Assembly (NCBI RefSeq): GCF_000203815.1
Contig: NW_004457703.1
Coordinates: 310,001-374,000, forward strand
DNA from: Cavenderia fasciculata
Taxonomy: Eukaryota; Evosea; Eumycetozoa; Acytosteliales; Cavenderiaceae
Length of the DNA: 64,000 nucleotides
Direction of reading: 5' to 3'
Under the pieces are notes generated by a model, which searched no databases, was not told the DNA's origin, and saw only the letters and a list, made by a program, of their open reading frames with translations. The translations under genes and the position numbers were made by a program. Shown one piece after another: positions 36,546-48,938 of this stretch (within the stretch, counting starts at the first letter, position 1; every line of letters starts with the position of its first letter).

Positions 36546-37245
36546 ATGATATCACAACAATCAAAAAAGAAGAATAACAACTTGTATAAACATAGTAGCG
36601 GTATTATAATACTATGTTGCTGTTTTGTATTGATATCAGTATTAAATGTAGTATCATGTGAACATCAACCAAAACAACAACAACAACAACAACATAAAAG
36701 TATCTACAAGAATCACCCAGATTTATTAGTTACGACTAATGATGATAGCAATAATAATAATAATAATAATAATAATATAGTAGGAGGAGGAGGAGGAGAA
36801 AAGAATAAAGAAAACTTTAAATCTAGTTCATTGTGTAAGAACTTTCCTGACCTATGTCAAGATAAAACTAAAGATACTACGACGGCCACCAACGTCCAAG
36901 AGGTGGTCAATGAACAGGATAAGAATCACAATGACGATGAAATAGTTTCGTCGTCCAATCAATACGATACAATAATTCAATACACTATAGAATTACTCGA
37001 AAGGATTGTTATTGTAGTATTGATGGTTGTAACACTACGAAATAGTTTTAGTGGTTTTGTAACTACTGACAAGAAATCACGTGAATCTCAAGATACTTTG
37101 GTCAAAGAACTCAAACTACAAAAGCAACATCTACCAACGACCAAAAGAGTCTTGTTGGATGATCTCTTAACATTATTGGATCAATCAAATTTTAGAATGT
37201 TGGAAAAGACTTTAGATATTTATAAAAAACAACAATCATCATCTC

Positions 37246-37333
<88 letters not shown>

Positions 37334-38887
37334 GGAAGAGGAAGAAGAAGAAGAAAAAAGAGTAATTAATCAATGTCAAAAAGTAGTTGATATATACAAC
37401 AAAAATATGGAATTGATGGATCAATATGGTGAAATGAAAAAAGGAAATCTAGTTGAAATTGATACTCTATTATCAGATTCAAAATCATTATTGGATGAAA
37501 TGGATGATTTTAAAGGTATGCAAACCATTTAATTTTGACTATCATTGCTAAAAGTATTAATATTTTACTTTATTTCAAAGAAATATTTAAAGAGAATTGT
37601 AAAGAATTAAAATTACAATATAATCAATTGGAAAAAGAACAACAAGTCATTTCAAAATTAAAATTATTTATGTATTCTATTCAAGGTGGTGATAATAATA
37701 ATACTAGTAATTTATTATTGGATCAAGATTCTGATCAAGATGATGAATCATCTACCTCTACCTCTTCGACTCCTACAACTATGACAGTTTTCACAATGGA
37801 TCAATTTAAAGAGACTATAGGATTACTTGAAAATTATAAAAAATATTCAAATCCTCAATTGGTTAATTTAGTAATAGAATGTCAAAATACAACAATGGAT
37901 TATTTTAATAGTAGTAATAATAATAATGATGAAAATCAATTATCATCATTATTGATAAAGAGTAAATCAAAACAAGATATTTTAGAAGAAGAAGAAGAAA
38001 TTGAAGAAATTAAAAGAGATAATCAACCTACTACATCTTCATCTTCATCCTCTACTACTTCAACATCAAAAAGAAATTCAATTGATCAATTAATATTATT
38101 AAAACAAATTAAAAGTATTGATGAATGGAAAAGATATAGTTGGAGCTTTCTAGACAACCAAAGACAGCATATAGAAAAACTACAACAAAAACAACGATTG
38201 CACCTTGAACAACAAAAACAAAACGAAGAATTGGAATTGAAAAAGATGGCACACGATCGACAACTAGCCAATGAAGATTATCAACGTAAAAGAGATGAAA
38301 TTGAAAAAGAAATCAAAAAGACACAAGAGAGATTAGAAAATGAAAGGTTACAATCACATTTCTATGCACTTGTTAGAGTTTGTTTGGCAATCTATATATT
38401 GATATCTGGGTTTAAAACAATTCATATAGTTACTGCACCATTTATCAATGTTTACAAATATTGTATGGTAATGCCAACTTTTTCAATCTCTACTTTTTTA
38501 TTTGGTGGCAATAGTGGCAGCAAAAATAGACAAATTAATCAATTTGATTATTGTTCAATTCATTCAATCCTTACAGTATTTTATAATTTGGCAATGGCAA
38601 TTATTATATTCCTACTGTCATTGGTATCAAATAACAACAAACTAGTAAACCTAGTTATACTACCAGTATTTTTAACAACTGGACTTGTATTTATCTATCA
38701 AGTTGATTTGTATCAATTGATCATCTCTCAAATTCCACCAATCTCTACCATGGCAATACTACTTTTATCTTTTTACTTTTATTTTATAAAATCTAAAAAG
38801 CAACCCAAGTCTCAGTCTCCCTATACCCTTTACATTTCAGATATATTAATAATATCTTTAATATTTTTAATAAAATTATTTTATTAA
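36546..38887 (+). CDS. Multipass membrane protein with coiled coil, unknown function
   Basis: Two exons, 36546-37515 and 37581-38887, 758 residues. Hydrophobic segments: a signal or anchor at residues 19-37 (GIIILCCCFVLISVLNVVSC), one near 150 (IVIVVLMVVTL), then after a long charged coiled coil (HLEQQKQNEELELKKMAHDR region) five C-terminal helices (YALVRVCLAIYILIS, FYNLAMAIIIFLLSLV, LVILPVFLTTGLVFIY, PPISTMAILLLSFYFYF, LIISLIFLIKLFY). A poly-Asn tract of about 29 lies near residue 235-265. Family not recognised; probably an endomembrane protein with a large cytosolic coiled-coil loop. Confidence 0.7.
37249..37332. repeat. Long pure (AAT)n tract
   Basis: About 28 AAT triplets in frame, coding poly-Asn, the longest uninterrupted run in the window. 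Confidence 0.9.
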
Positions 38888-39116
38888 CAAAACTAAACAA
38901 ATAAAGTAAAGTAGTATTTGTACTCGTGAAAGTTTGAAAAAAAAAAAAAAAAAAAAACGAAAAATGAAAAAAAACTGTGCAAATGATGGGAGATGATCAT
39001 TGGTCTCCTCCTCTGAGAGGACAGAGTAGCCTTCGTTTTGATCAGTATTCATTCATTACATTCATTCATTCATTCATCAATCTATTAATCTTAACAAAAA
39101 GGAAGAAGAAGAAAGA

Positions 39117-39957
39117 ATGAATCAATTAAATAGATTATTTACAAAGAATTGTAGTTTGGTTGTACAAAATGTTACAAACACAACAACATTATATAATAGT
39201 TCAAGACATTCAATGATGTTATTTGGCAATAGTAGTAGTAGATCATATATAAAGACAACAAATAGATTGGCAGCATTGACAGCAGATGCAGCACCAGCAG
39301 CACCATCAACAGCAACAACACCTATTCCACAATCAACCATGTCATCAACAACTAGCAGTTCTAAATTGTTCTCGGAAGCCTTTAAAAAGGAGGAAGAGAC
39401 TAGAGTCGTATCGAAAAAGGAAGCCAAAAGGCAGCTGAAAAGGCAAAGGTTGCTACTGCAACACTCACCAACCTCAAATACAGCAAGTGGAAGATGATGC
39501 CATTGTTTCGTGCCATCACCGGTCTCTCTTACCGTGAAGCTATTGCTCAATTAACCTTTGCAAACATTGGCCCCGCCAAAGAAATCAGAGGTTTGGTAAC
39601 TAGTGCTAGATACAATGCTGAATATTATAAAAATTTGAATCCTGATAGATTAATTGTTTGTAAGTCTAAAGAAAGAAAAAGAAAAGAAAAGAAAGAAAAG
39701 AAAGAAAAGAAAGTAAAATATTAATATTAACTATTTTGTTTATTTTTATTTTAGCACAAGTATGGATGGGTAGATCACATTATCAAAAATCATTAGAAGT
39801 AAAGGGTAGAGGTAGAACTGGTGTTCGTTCCAAACCATTCACTCATGTAACTGTCGAAGTAAAGGAAATCGAACAATCAGACAATGAAAAGAAGTTGGGT
39901 AAATTTGGTAAGAAACATTCTACTATTGAACGTTACAATAATCCATTGGTTTATTAA
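39117..39957 (+). CDS. mrpl22: Mitochondrial ribosomal protein uL22m
   Basis: Exons 39117-39659 and 39755-39957. The N-terminus (MNQLNRLFTKNC...) looks like a mitochondrial presequence with Ala/Pro linker; the body is uL22: YSKWKMMPLFRAITGLSYREAI would be the entry to the fold, then AKEIRGLVTSARYNAEYYK, WMGRSHYQKSLEVKGRGRTG and THVTVEVKEIEQ. uL22 lines the exit tunnel of the large ribosomal subunit. The frame changes at an AAAA run (39426-39429); one more A would link the two open parts. As the protein should be essential, an assembly indel is the likeliest cause. Confidence 0.85.
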
Positions 39958-40053
39958 ACAAAAAAACAAAATTTACAAATGAACCCTATAATACTATAAT
40001 AAATAAATAATTAAATAAATAATAATTAAAAACTATATATTTGTTTATTTAAT

Positions 40054-41314
40054 TTAATCGGTGATAAATTTGATTAAATTTAAATGACCATATTGAAGAG
40101 ATATTTTTAATAAATCTATCAATAGAGGTTGTATAAACCATGGATAATGATCATTTATATCTTTGATAATATTGATTTGATTGTTTGTTGTAAATCTTTT
40201 TAAACATTTTTCCCATTTAAATTGAAAATGTTTTGGAACCTTTAACAACAGAGTTGTAGTCTTTTTAGTCCAGTGAGACTTTATATATTCTCTTAATAAT
40301 GTTGTTTTTGATCTAATCATAATATCCATTGATGATAAATCATTCAATTGAATATGAATATTACTTTTGTCCAAATATTCAAATAATTGTTTGTAAATTG
40401 ATATATTTTCAACTAGTCTTGGAGCCATTATTGATTCTAAAGATTCCATTTCAATAGTATAGGGAATTTCAATCATACGAGTATGTGTTGAAACATAAAT
40501 ATAATGTTTTTGTAATAAATATTGAATCATTTCAATTGCTCCTTGTCGATCTTGAATGTATTCCAATTGCTGTAGAGATGGAGAAGAGTTTGATATCATT
40601 TGATAAATGTATTCCAATCTAATTAAATGTCGATTGAGTGAATCGATTTTTTTGAATAACCGGTCAAGACAACGAGCAGTAAAATGATCTGAATAAGATT
40701 TATGGGGCATGGTACGTATCAATAGATCCATATCATTTCTTTTGACAATACCATCAACTGCATAAATGTCAGTGTAAATATCTACATACAATTCTCTTGA
40801 TAGAAATGAAACCGTTCTCGAGTATAATGCACTCGATTGATTAGCAGACTCTTTTAAAAGTGTAGTAAATGAATTGGGTGTAATAAAAGAGTCTACAGTT
40901 AAAAGATCTAAAATACTCCACATTTCCAATGACGAGTGTTGAAAGAATTGACAAATAACAGAGTCTGATATTTTTGGTTGTTTAGCCTTTTCAAAAATAA
41001 ATCTAATCATTTTCATATATTTTGTTGTTATTTGACTATTACTAATATTACTATTATTATTAATATTTGGTACAAAATGAATATAGTATGGATAATCTAT
41101 AGATTTTTCAATAACCCATTCCAATAAATCCATTCTACCAAATTCCAATGTTTTGTTTAAAAAGTAATTATAATCGTGTCCAACAACATTGATTGAAACC
41201 AAATCCAAATAATGTTCTATCCATTTTATAGATATATTTGGATATTTTACCAATTCACCAATAAATTTTTGACTAAATGCAATTGAAAGATTCTTATTAT
41301 TATTATTATTATTA

Positions 41315-41364
<50 letters not shown>

Positions 41365-42501
41365 TGATTGCATTTCCAATAATTGATTTAATAATTCCAA
41401 TGATAGTATAGTTGGATGTATTCCTTTTAATATTCCATTATTAATTTTTTTAATATTATTTAATGTAAATTCTAATAAATCTTTATAAAGATTTGGATCA
41501 TTTTTAGAATTATAAAGTATACTATTAAAAGTATTGATATTACCAATCAATAGGATTTGTTTTGATTTTAAATATTCCAACATTTCCAAATCACCAAAAT
41601 ATAATAAATGATTGATATGACCACTATTCATTATATTAGGTTGATTGATTAAAATGTAATCTAAAACTTTAAATTCTCTTTTTTTAATTGTAAAGAATAT
41701 TATATCTCTCCAATTTAATTTCATCAAATTATTAAATATTAATATTAATTTAATAATTGAATCGGAATTTGAAGAAAAAGAAGAAGAAGATGAAGAGGAG
41801 GAGGAGGATGAGGAGATATTGTTGAGATGATTTAATATTAAATTTGAATATTTAAATATTAATTTAATAATAGAATGATTATAATTAAATTTAAAGTTGA
41901 TCTTGTTATTTTTTAGTTGTTGTTGTTGTTGATTATAAAGTGATTGTAAAATATCAATATATTGTATTGACATGTTTATATTATTATTATATAATTTATA
42001 ATAAATGTAAGGTTTTGAAGTTAATCTTTTAATGACCAAATTGACCTTTTCATCATTGACATTCAAGTATTGTATCAATGAAGAGATGATTGATGGAATG
42101 TGACATGTTTGAATTGCAAGTAATGCAAGATTACTTTTATAATCGATAGTAGTTGTTGATTGATCGATATCAGCGTGATCGACAATCTCCAAATACCTAG
42201 GTAGATATTTCATAAAGAGATCACCTCTTTTATACTTTAACATTTCTGTCAATGATTGACCATTCTCTAATTGTTGATTATTCTTGAATGATGTTTTAAA
42301 ATATCTATATTCTTCTTTATCATTATTATCATTATTATTATTATTTTGTTGAATACTCTTTCTCTTCTTTTTTACAAATGAATCTAGTGATCTATCTAAT
42401 TGTAAACTCAAATGTATCCATCTAACAAAATGAAATATCTTTCTTCTAATATAGGAATTGAGTAGAATTGATTTGATTGTTGTTATTTCTAGTCTATGCA
42501 T
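40054..42501 (-). CDS. Dictyostelid ankyrin-like-family protein
   Basis: Single open frame of 815 residues. The start MHRLEITTIKSILLNSYIRR followed by KIFHFVRWIHLSLQ is the family N-terminal helix pair. About 20 weak helical repeats follow, interrupted by poly-Ser (residues about 230-245) and a poly-Asn tract at about 380-405. No membrane helix. Members of this type at 28026 and 31818 share the N-terminus, so the family is clustered loosely here. Function unknown. No intron seen, unlike its two relatives. Confidence 0.78.
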
Positions 42502-42702
42502 CTCTATTAATCAATGACCAAATAATCAGAATGCACAGCAATCAATCCAGCTGGGTGAACAAAGTTCAAAAAGTCACCTCGTTGCAGAAATTTGGTCAAA
42601 TAATACCTTACATGTCTTTATATTCGTATACTAATAAATGAAATCAATAGTCAATTAATTAATTGACCATTTTTGTTATTCCTATTTAAATAAGACAAAT
42701 AG
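42502..42702. other. Short host flank before terminal-repeat remnant
   Basis: AT-rich sequence upstream of the minus-strand gene at 42501; probably its promoter. Nothing else seen. Confidence 0.35.
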
Positions 42703-43070
42703 ATAATTGATAATCCAAAATAGTGATGGAAGTGGAATACCTTGTGATGCCAACCAATCTTTTTCCATTGATCCATTTTCTATGAACTATGTTCTTGGAG
42801 AAAGTTAAAATTATGAATTTATAATCCAAAATCAAACCAAGATATTTTTATTTTTCCAAAATAATTTTAACTTTTTTAACCTTTATAATTTCTATCCAAA
42901 ATATTAAAAGTTAATAATTGATTCTCAAAAATAATAAATACAATAAAAATAAATATTTCTAAAAATAAATTATCTATTTTAACCTATTTAATATAATGAG
43001 CCCTGCAAGGGCGAATGCTTGTATACTTTTTTGGGAGCGCGAGCGATCCAACGCCCAACCCACACACCCC
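42703..43070 (+). repeat. Solo terminal-repeat remnant of a second Polinton-like element
   Basis: Matches the right-end repeat of the element at 43525-55607 in the same orientation: the fibre gene tail, the AT-rich non-coding stretch, the GAGCCCTGCAAGGGC hairpin, then TTTTGGGAGCGC and a diverged tip. It faces the left end of the main element across about 450 bases. It has no partner and no capsid genes attached, so it is an older, isolated fossil end. It differs more from the right terminal repeat than the left terminal repeat does, mainly at the tip. Confidence 0.7.
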
Positions 43071-43415
43071 GAACAATCATTGAGTGTCGTCTACCCGGCC
43101 ATCGGATTCCGTCGTGGAACCATCTTTGAAGAGCAAAAGGTTAGCCGATGTTTGATCAGTGTCAAGGCCTACCTCCCCGTCGCCGAGTCCTTTGGTACCA
43201 AGCTGAATTCAGCTCCTACCTCCGATCAAACAAGTGGTCGTGCTTTCCTCCAAATGAACTTTGACCATTGGGAATTGGTCCTCGGGGACCCTTTTGTCTC
43301 TTCAAAGATGGTTCCACGACGGAATCCGAGTGCTAAACTAATCCGCTCCATTCGTATCCAAAAAGGTCTCGCGAAAGAAATACCCGATATTTCTCAATTC
43401 CTAGACACTCTTTAA
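42996..43415 (+). other. GC-rich ORF island with a 32-bp inverted repeat
   Basis: A 139-residue ORF begins inside the remnant terminal repeat and continues through about 340 bases whose base composition (near half G+C) is unlike anything nearby. Bases 43102-43133 and 43298-43329 are exact inverse copies, extending to about 43140 and 43290 with one indel, so the centre could fold as a hairpin with a 160-base loop. The C-terminal half (AKLIRSIRIQKGLAKEIPDI) looks protein-like but I recognise no family. Origin unknown: a foreign insert or a palindromic element. Confidence 0.4.
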
Positions 43416-43518
43416 ATAAAATGGATATCATTACCATAGCATCATTATAACCAATATTATTTTGTTACTATTATTATTATTTATTGTTTGATTTAATTGG
43501 CCAATTCCTATATTAGCA

Positions 43519-43524
43519 CCTCTT
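43519..43524. repeat. Left target-site duplication CCTCTT
   Basis: Six bases directly outside the left terminal repeat, identical to 55608-55613. A 6-bp duplication is what Polinton-type retroviral-like integrases are known to make. Confidence 0.8.
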
Positions 43525-44230
43525 GTGTGTGTCTCGGGTGTTTGGATCGCTGCGCTCCCAAAAAAGTTTACAAGCATTCGCCCTTGCAGGGCTCATTATA
43601 TATTAAATAAGTTAAAATAGTTAATTTATTTTAGAAATATTTATTTTTATTGTATTTATTATTTTTTTAGAATTAATTATTAACTTTTAATATTTTTGGA
43701 TAGAATTATAAAGGTTAAAAAAGTTAAAATTATTTTAGAAAAATAGAAAAATATTGGATTGATTTTAGATTTTGGATTATAAATTCATAATTTTAACCAT
43801 AATTTGATTGAAATTATAGGCAAACATAGTTCATAGAAAATGGATCAATGGAAAAAGATTGGTTGGCATCACAAGGTATTCCACTTCCATCACTATTTTT
43901 GGATTATCAATTGTCCATCTAACATACAACAGATTCTACATGGGTGGATAAATAAATTTGGAGATTGTTTTTGGTATGTAGATACTGTAACTATTTGAAT
44001 ATTGGGAGGTCTAAATCTTTCAGGAATAAAAACATCAGTATATACTTCCGAAGCTTGAGCTGTTGTTTGCATTGTCAACGTTGGAGGTGTAACCAGTTTA
44101 CCAATTCTTACAAAATGGATTTGGTTGTATGAATAGACATATGATACATTGCATCGTGGATAGTTGAAATATAACATGGATTGGATGATAAACGAGAATG
44201 CTTTAGTGAGAGTGGTTCTAGCCATTACAA
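43525..44230 (-). repeat. Left inverted terminal repeat
   Basis: Inverse copy of the right end. The outer about 350 bases (non-coding, with a GAGCCCTGCAAGGGC hairpin) match closely; similarity continues more loosely into the fibre-like gene up to about 44230. Confidence 0.8.
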
Positions 44231-44330
44231 TAGACAAAACATTGATTACCTGTTGTATGTAAAATAGGTTGAATGTTATTGTCATCATAGAATGTTGGTA
44301 TATTAAATATAAATTGCTGTTATCGTTCAA
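43893..44330 (-). pseudogene. Fibre-like protein gene, left-end copy (fossil)
   Basis: A 145-residue open stretch, clearly paralogous to the right-end fibre-like gene: shared IRIGKLVT-type core, TTAQASEVYTDV, PERFRPPN and HPCRICCMLDGQLI. It lies partly inside the left terminal repeat and reads toward the element's left tip, mirror-image to the right-end gene. Probably an attachment protein by position and by its resemblance to phage/virus fibre tips. Incomplete compared with the right-end copy. Confidence 0.6.
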
Positions 44331-44474
44331 AGTTGAGCTGAATATATAGGACCTCTATCTATAATAGAAGACTACCCTCTTTAGTAGTACTAATCTTTGT
44401 TCACATAAGACAAAGTATCCATCACAACAACATCATGTTTTCTATTATCTCACGGCATCTCTTTTAATCATAAC

Positions 44475-47400
44475 ATGTATAATGCCAAGACAATAACAGA
44501 AATTGCATCACAAAGCGATTTCAAACGATGGTCAGCAAAACAAGTAAAAGAATGGGCTACAAAAGAAGTTCAAGTAAGAGAAGAATATGCCCAGATGCTT
44601 CTTGATAATGATGTAGATGGAGAAAGTATCGCAGTGTTTACAGAGGCTGATTTTAGTAAATGTGGCATAGTCGTAGCACCTGCAAAGAAGCTCTATCTGG
44701 CTGTTCAACAACTTTTAATTAAACAACAACAGCAGCAACAACAATCGCTATCGCATCACAGCAGCAGCAGTAGAGGTAAGTAATGGTACATCTATCTTCT
44801 ATTTAACCACTCATATTCGTCTTGTTACACACATGATTGTCATTCGTCAGATTCCCTCACCACCCCCATCATGATACTCTTTGCTCTCGTTTAGTTACTA
44901 GTGGTGTTTGTGGTTCAACCGTCATCTATTAATCACCCATCAACCCTAATATTAAAGTCATGTCTTATGATCATCGCGCTCACCCATCTTCCAATGATTT
45001 TATTTATAATCCAAGCACATTTTATTTTTTGTTTAATAATAATAATATTTTTTTCTTGGAGTCTGATGATAAAAGCACTCATACCGCAGCAGTTCACTAT
45101 GTATTCTTTCTGATACATTTTATTTGTTCTTTTTTTGCCATTTATTACATATTTCACATTCATCAGTTATCCATATATTTATTCACCACCACTTTGTTCA
45201 TTTCACTGTAAACCTCAAGAGTTATTTATTCTTTGTATTATATTTTCTTTTATTTAGAGCATTTATCAACTATTTATATATATATATATATCTTTCTTTT
45301 TATTTATTCTATTTTCTTTTTTAGTAAATATATTATCAAAAGCAACTATATAACAAAAAAAAACAACTAAAAGACCATATTCGTTCATTGTTATTTATCC
45401 ACTTTTCCGATTTCATTAATCGCTATCCAATTTTATTTCAATTAACCAATCTTCTAGATCTAAACCAAGAAGAAACAATGTCTGACCAAGCAACATGGCT
45501 AAATACTGGTAAGTTCTCCTTGTAAAACAAACAATGGTAATTTGTTCTCATACTTTGTTTCTTAGATCCAAGTCAATGGACTACCAAAGATTCCACTGCT
45601 TGGCTAGAGTATTTCAAGAAGGATTCTCCAGCTGCAGAAGAGAAGTTTGATCAATTCAAATGGAAAGGCCCAATTCTCCTTTCGTGGAGCAAAGATACAT
45701 TCATTGAGAAGTCGGCGGAATATGGCTCAGCTTTATATGATCACCTCCACTCTAGAACAAAGGTTCCTGCCCCATCACCCCAAGGTAAGACACTCATCAC
45801 TATATCACTCCTTTTTATTCGTCTAGTTCATACATTGATGATGATTCGTCAGATTCCATCACTCCCATTCTTTACCATTTAACATTCCATCAGATATTGC
45901 ACTACATTCCCCTCTTTTTAAACCATTACTTGTTGATCATCTTTTTGTTTTCATTACCAATCAATGCACCACCCATCTCTTTCCTTTTAACCACTTGCTT
46001 CATTGTTGCACAACAAACACTAAACATTTGTCATTTTGTTTTGCTTATTCATCTTTACATATCATTGACCTCTTGTGTTCATTCATATATTTCTAATCCT
46101 TTGATCCAAACCAAATATCATGGTCCATTCACCTCTCTTAATCACCCGACAACCTTTTATTTATCGCCCATCTCTTTTTCCATCTTATCCACTCCTTTTG
46201 TCAAACATACCTAATTGCTACATCAACCGATCACCATTTCTCCTGTAATATGAGAACAAACAAGGCCTTCACTTGCCTCATTGTTGTTGGTCAATCCATC
46301 TCCAACCGTTCCTAATATTATCAACCAATCACCATTAATATCACTGGCTATATTCACTAAAATCCCTCCACCTTTTGTTTGTTGGTTTGATTCACATCCA
46401 GTGGACAATACTTTCTTGTTTCATCAGATAATAAAAAATCACTATCATTGCTCCTCTTTTTAAGCCATTTCTGTTGATTATCTTTTGGTTTTTATTCATC
46501 AATGCACCACCCAGCTCTTTTAATCTATTCATTACCAATTACCCATCTTTTCCTTTTACCCACTTGCCCCATTGTACTTCTAACCATTGTCGAACCAACC
46601 AAACACTAAACATTTGCCTCATTGTTGTTGGTCAATCCATCTCCAACCATTCCTAATATAATTATAATTATTATATCAACCAATCACCATTCATATTTCT
46701 ATCAGATGTTACAATCACTATAATTCCTCCTCTTTTTAAACCATTTCTTGTTGATTATCTTTTGGTTTTCATTATCCCCACTCCCATCTCTTTTCCCTTT
46801 TAACCACTTGCCTCATCTCCACATAGGCAACAATTTTAAATACATTTCATTTACCTTTACTGCAATATATCTAACCATTCTTTGTTTTCTTTTTCTTTTT
46901 CTTTTATTTCTTTTTGCAAACCTTTTAGTGTCTGAAAAGAGAATACTCGAATTCCTGGAGTGCCAAGGCAACAAAAAAAAAAAAAAAGTCATTGTTGGTG
47001 AACAATGTAAGTCAAACGATCAATAATAACTAGTGTTTTACTAATTTCTTGCTTTCTTAGTATACTATCAAGATCAGGAAATAGTTGAAACTGTAAAGAA
47101 GCAAAGAGTTATTGGATACTTCAATAGTTCAGGGGGAGCATACTCTATCCCTGAAGACTCTTTTTCAAAGTCAATCCACAAAGGCAGATTTTCCTTTAAT
47201 GAAAAACAAGTCAAGATTGTGGACAGAGGCATCTCAAAAAAGCTTCAAGACTTCATTTCCTCTTCTGCCAGAGATTGCAAGAGAGGGGTGTACATACAAG
47301 GTCCACAAGGATTCGGAAAATCTCATTCAATCTATCAAGCAGTATATCTGCTTCGACTGAAGCCCAAAAACATCGTGATATATATCCCTGATTGCCAGGG

Positions 47401-48938
47401 ATGGGCAGAATCGAACAATGCCTATTCATTCCTGATATCCTCAATGGTTCATGCTGCCTCATTTGCCCAAGACTCTACACTCTCTAATTTTTTGTGTAGC
47501 CAGACTATTCCACAATCACTTGCTTCATTGAAAGAACTCATCACCCAGGCCACAAAATTGTGGTTGGATGCTGAACATCAAGTGTATTGGGTTTTCGATC
47601 AACACAATGGCTTGACAGATTCACAAAGAAAAGAGTCCCCCTATTGCATCATTGAAAGCTATCTTGCTGGAGCTATGGAAACGTTTGGCCAAATGGTGGT
47701 TGTGTCTGCATCAGCAAATAATAACTATTATTTCACAGTCGCTCATAAAGAATCTTGGCCTGTTTTCCAATTTTGTGATGGCTTCACCAAAGAAGAGTGT
47801 TTGGCATACTTGGGCATACATAATGTCATTGTGTCTGAAGATGACCTTGAAACTGTCAATCTTTATACAAACTTTATCCCGTAAGATAGGCTTCTTTTTA
47901 TATTTATAACAAATAATCGCTAACCAACTTTGGTACTACTTTCTAGATTAGATCTGTCGATCTGGATCAAACAGTTGGAAGGACCTTTTTCCTCCAAAAA
48001 ATACATCAACAACGATGATATCATCCTGTCACTCGACAATTTCGATGCTGCAAGATCCGCACAAATCGGGCCATTAGACATTTTCTATCGCAAAGAATAC
48101 TTACAGGACCCAGAAGACCTAAAATCTTTTACCAGATCAGTAGTAGCAATGGCATTAAAGGTATAGTATTTATTTAAAAATATTCATCGTACGATATTTA
48201 TATTTACCTGATTCTCTATTAGATTCCTATTGAACCCCCACACTTCATTAACCAACAACTTATGTTTGTCAAAGACAAACATGTTTATGGTATTACAAAA
48301 GTAGTGGAAAGTATACTTGAGGAGCGTTATATGGGTTCTGTTGTGTATAAAGAGTTACTCGATCATTTTTATAACCTTATTTTCAGAAACAGTTTGGAGT
48401 TTACAGAGGATCTCCGCGGCAGAGTTGTAGAGAAATACATTATTGACTCTATTATTGAAGCAAAAGCTTTCAAAATATCATGTTCAAAGATGTTTTACAA
48501 TATCGATTACAAAAAAGAGGAGAATGTGACAAAACTTTTATCAACTGGGATGGACTGGCAAGGTCTTGAAGCACAGAAACTCAAAACAGACAAACTCAAA
48601 GCTTACCGTTGGGGTTCACCATATAACGAGATTATCGTACCATCGGCCTCCAACTTTCCACATGTTGACTTCTTCTTGTGGACGGACCTGTCCTCACTGC
48701 ATGTCAGGTCACCGTTGCGGCTACACACAAGAACGAATGGGAGGATTCCGAAATATTTGGTTTAATTAAAAGAATGTTACCCCCAGGTACCAAAACAAAC
48801 TTTTTGTGGATAGCCGATCGACGTTTAAATGTCAACAAAGAATCTTTCAATAACCAGTTTATTGTATATTTGGACGAGATAACCAACAACAACAACAATT
48901 TGAAACTTCTCGATTTTTTTGTTTCAAAGAGTGAATAG
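44475..48938 (+). pseudogene. Crinkler-RHS-type (CR) effector gene, cargo in the element (apparently broken)
   Basis: Several exons. Parts in order: a SAM-like domain (44475-44776; FKRWSAKQVKEWATKE), a second SAM-like header unit (about 45478-45783; DPSQWTTKDSTAWLEYFKK), a linker with a Lys run, a P-loop NTPase (47050-47883; Walker A GPQGFGKS, Walker B-like VYWVFDQHN), helical linker, and a REase-like C-terminal part (VDFFLWTD ... CQVTVAATHK). This order fits Crinkler-RHS-type proteins, known as secreted or selfish effectors with a nuclease end. Splice sites are host-like, unlike the intronless viral genes. It does not read through as one clean gene; about one break. Whether it came with the element or inserted later is open. 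Treated as a fossil. Confidence 0.65.
45890..46850. repeat. Degenerate repeats inside a long CR-gene intron
   Basis: Blocks recur about every 300-540 bases: a CCTCTTTTTAAACCATT... block at about 45908, 46451 and 46727, and a TTGCCTCATTGTTGTTGG block at about 46272 and 46615. Copies differ by point changes and small gaps. The intron is unusually long for this genome, probably by such internal duplication. Confidence 0.6.

Noticed and set aside
44475-44783. Separate host SAM-domain gene
   Set aside because: It ends at a splice donor, lies inside the viral bounds, and leads in order to a second header and the NTPase, so it is better seen as the first part of the CR gene.
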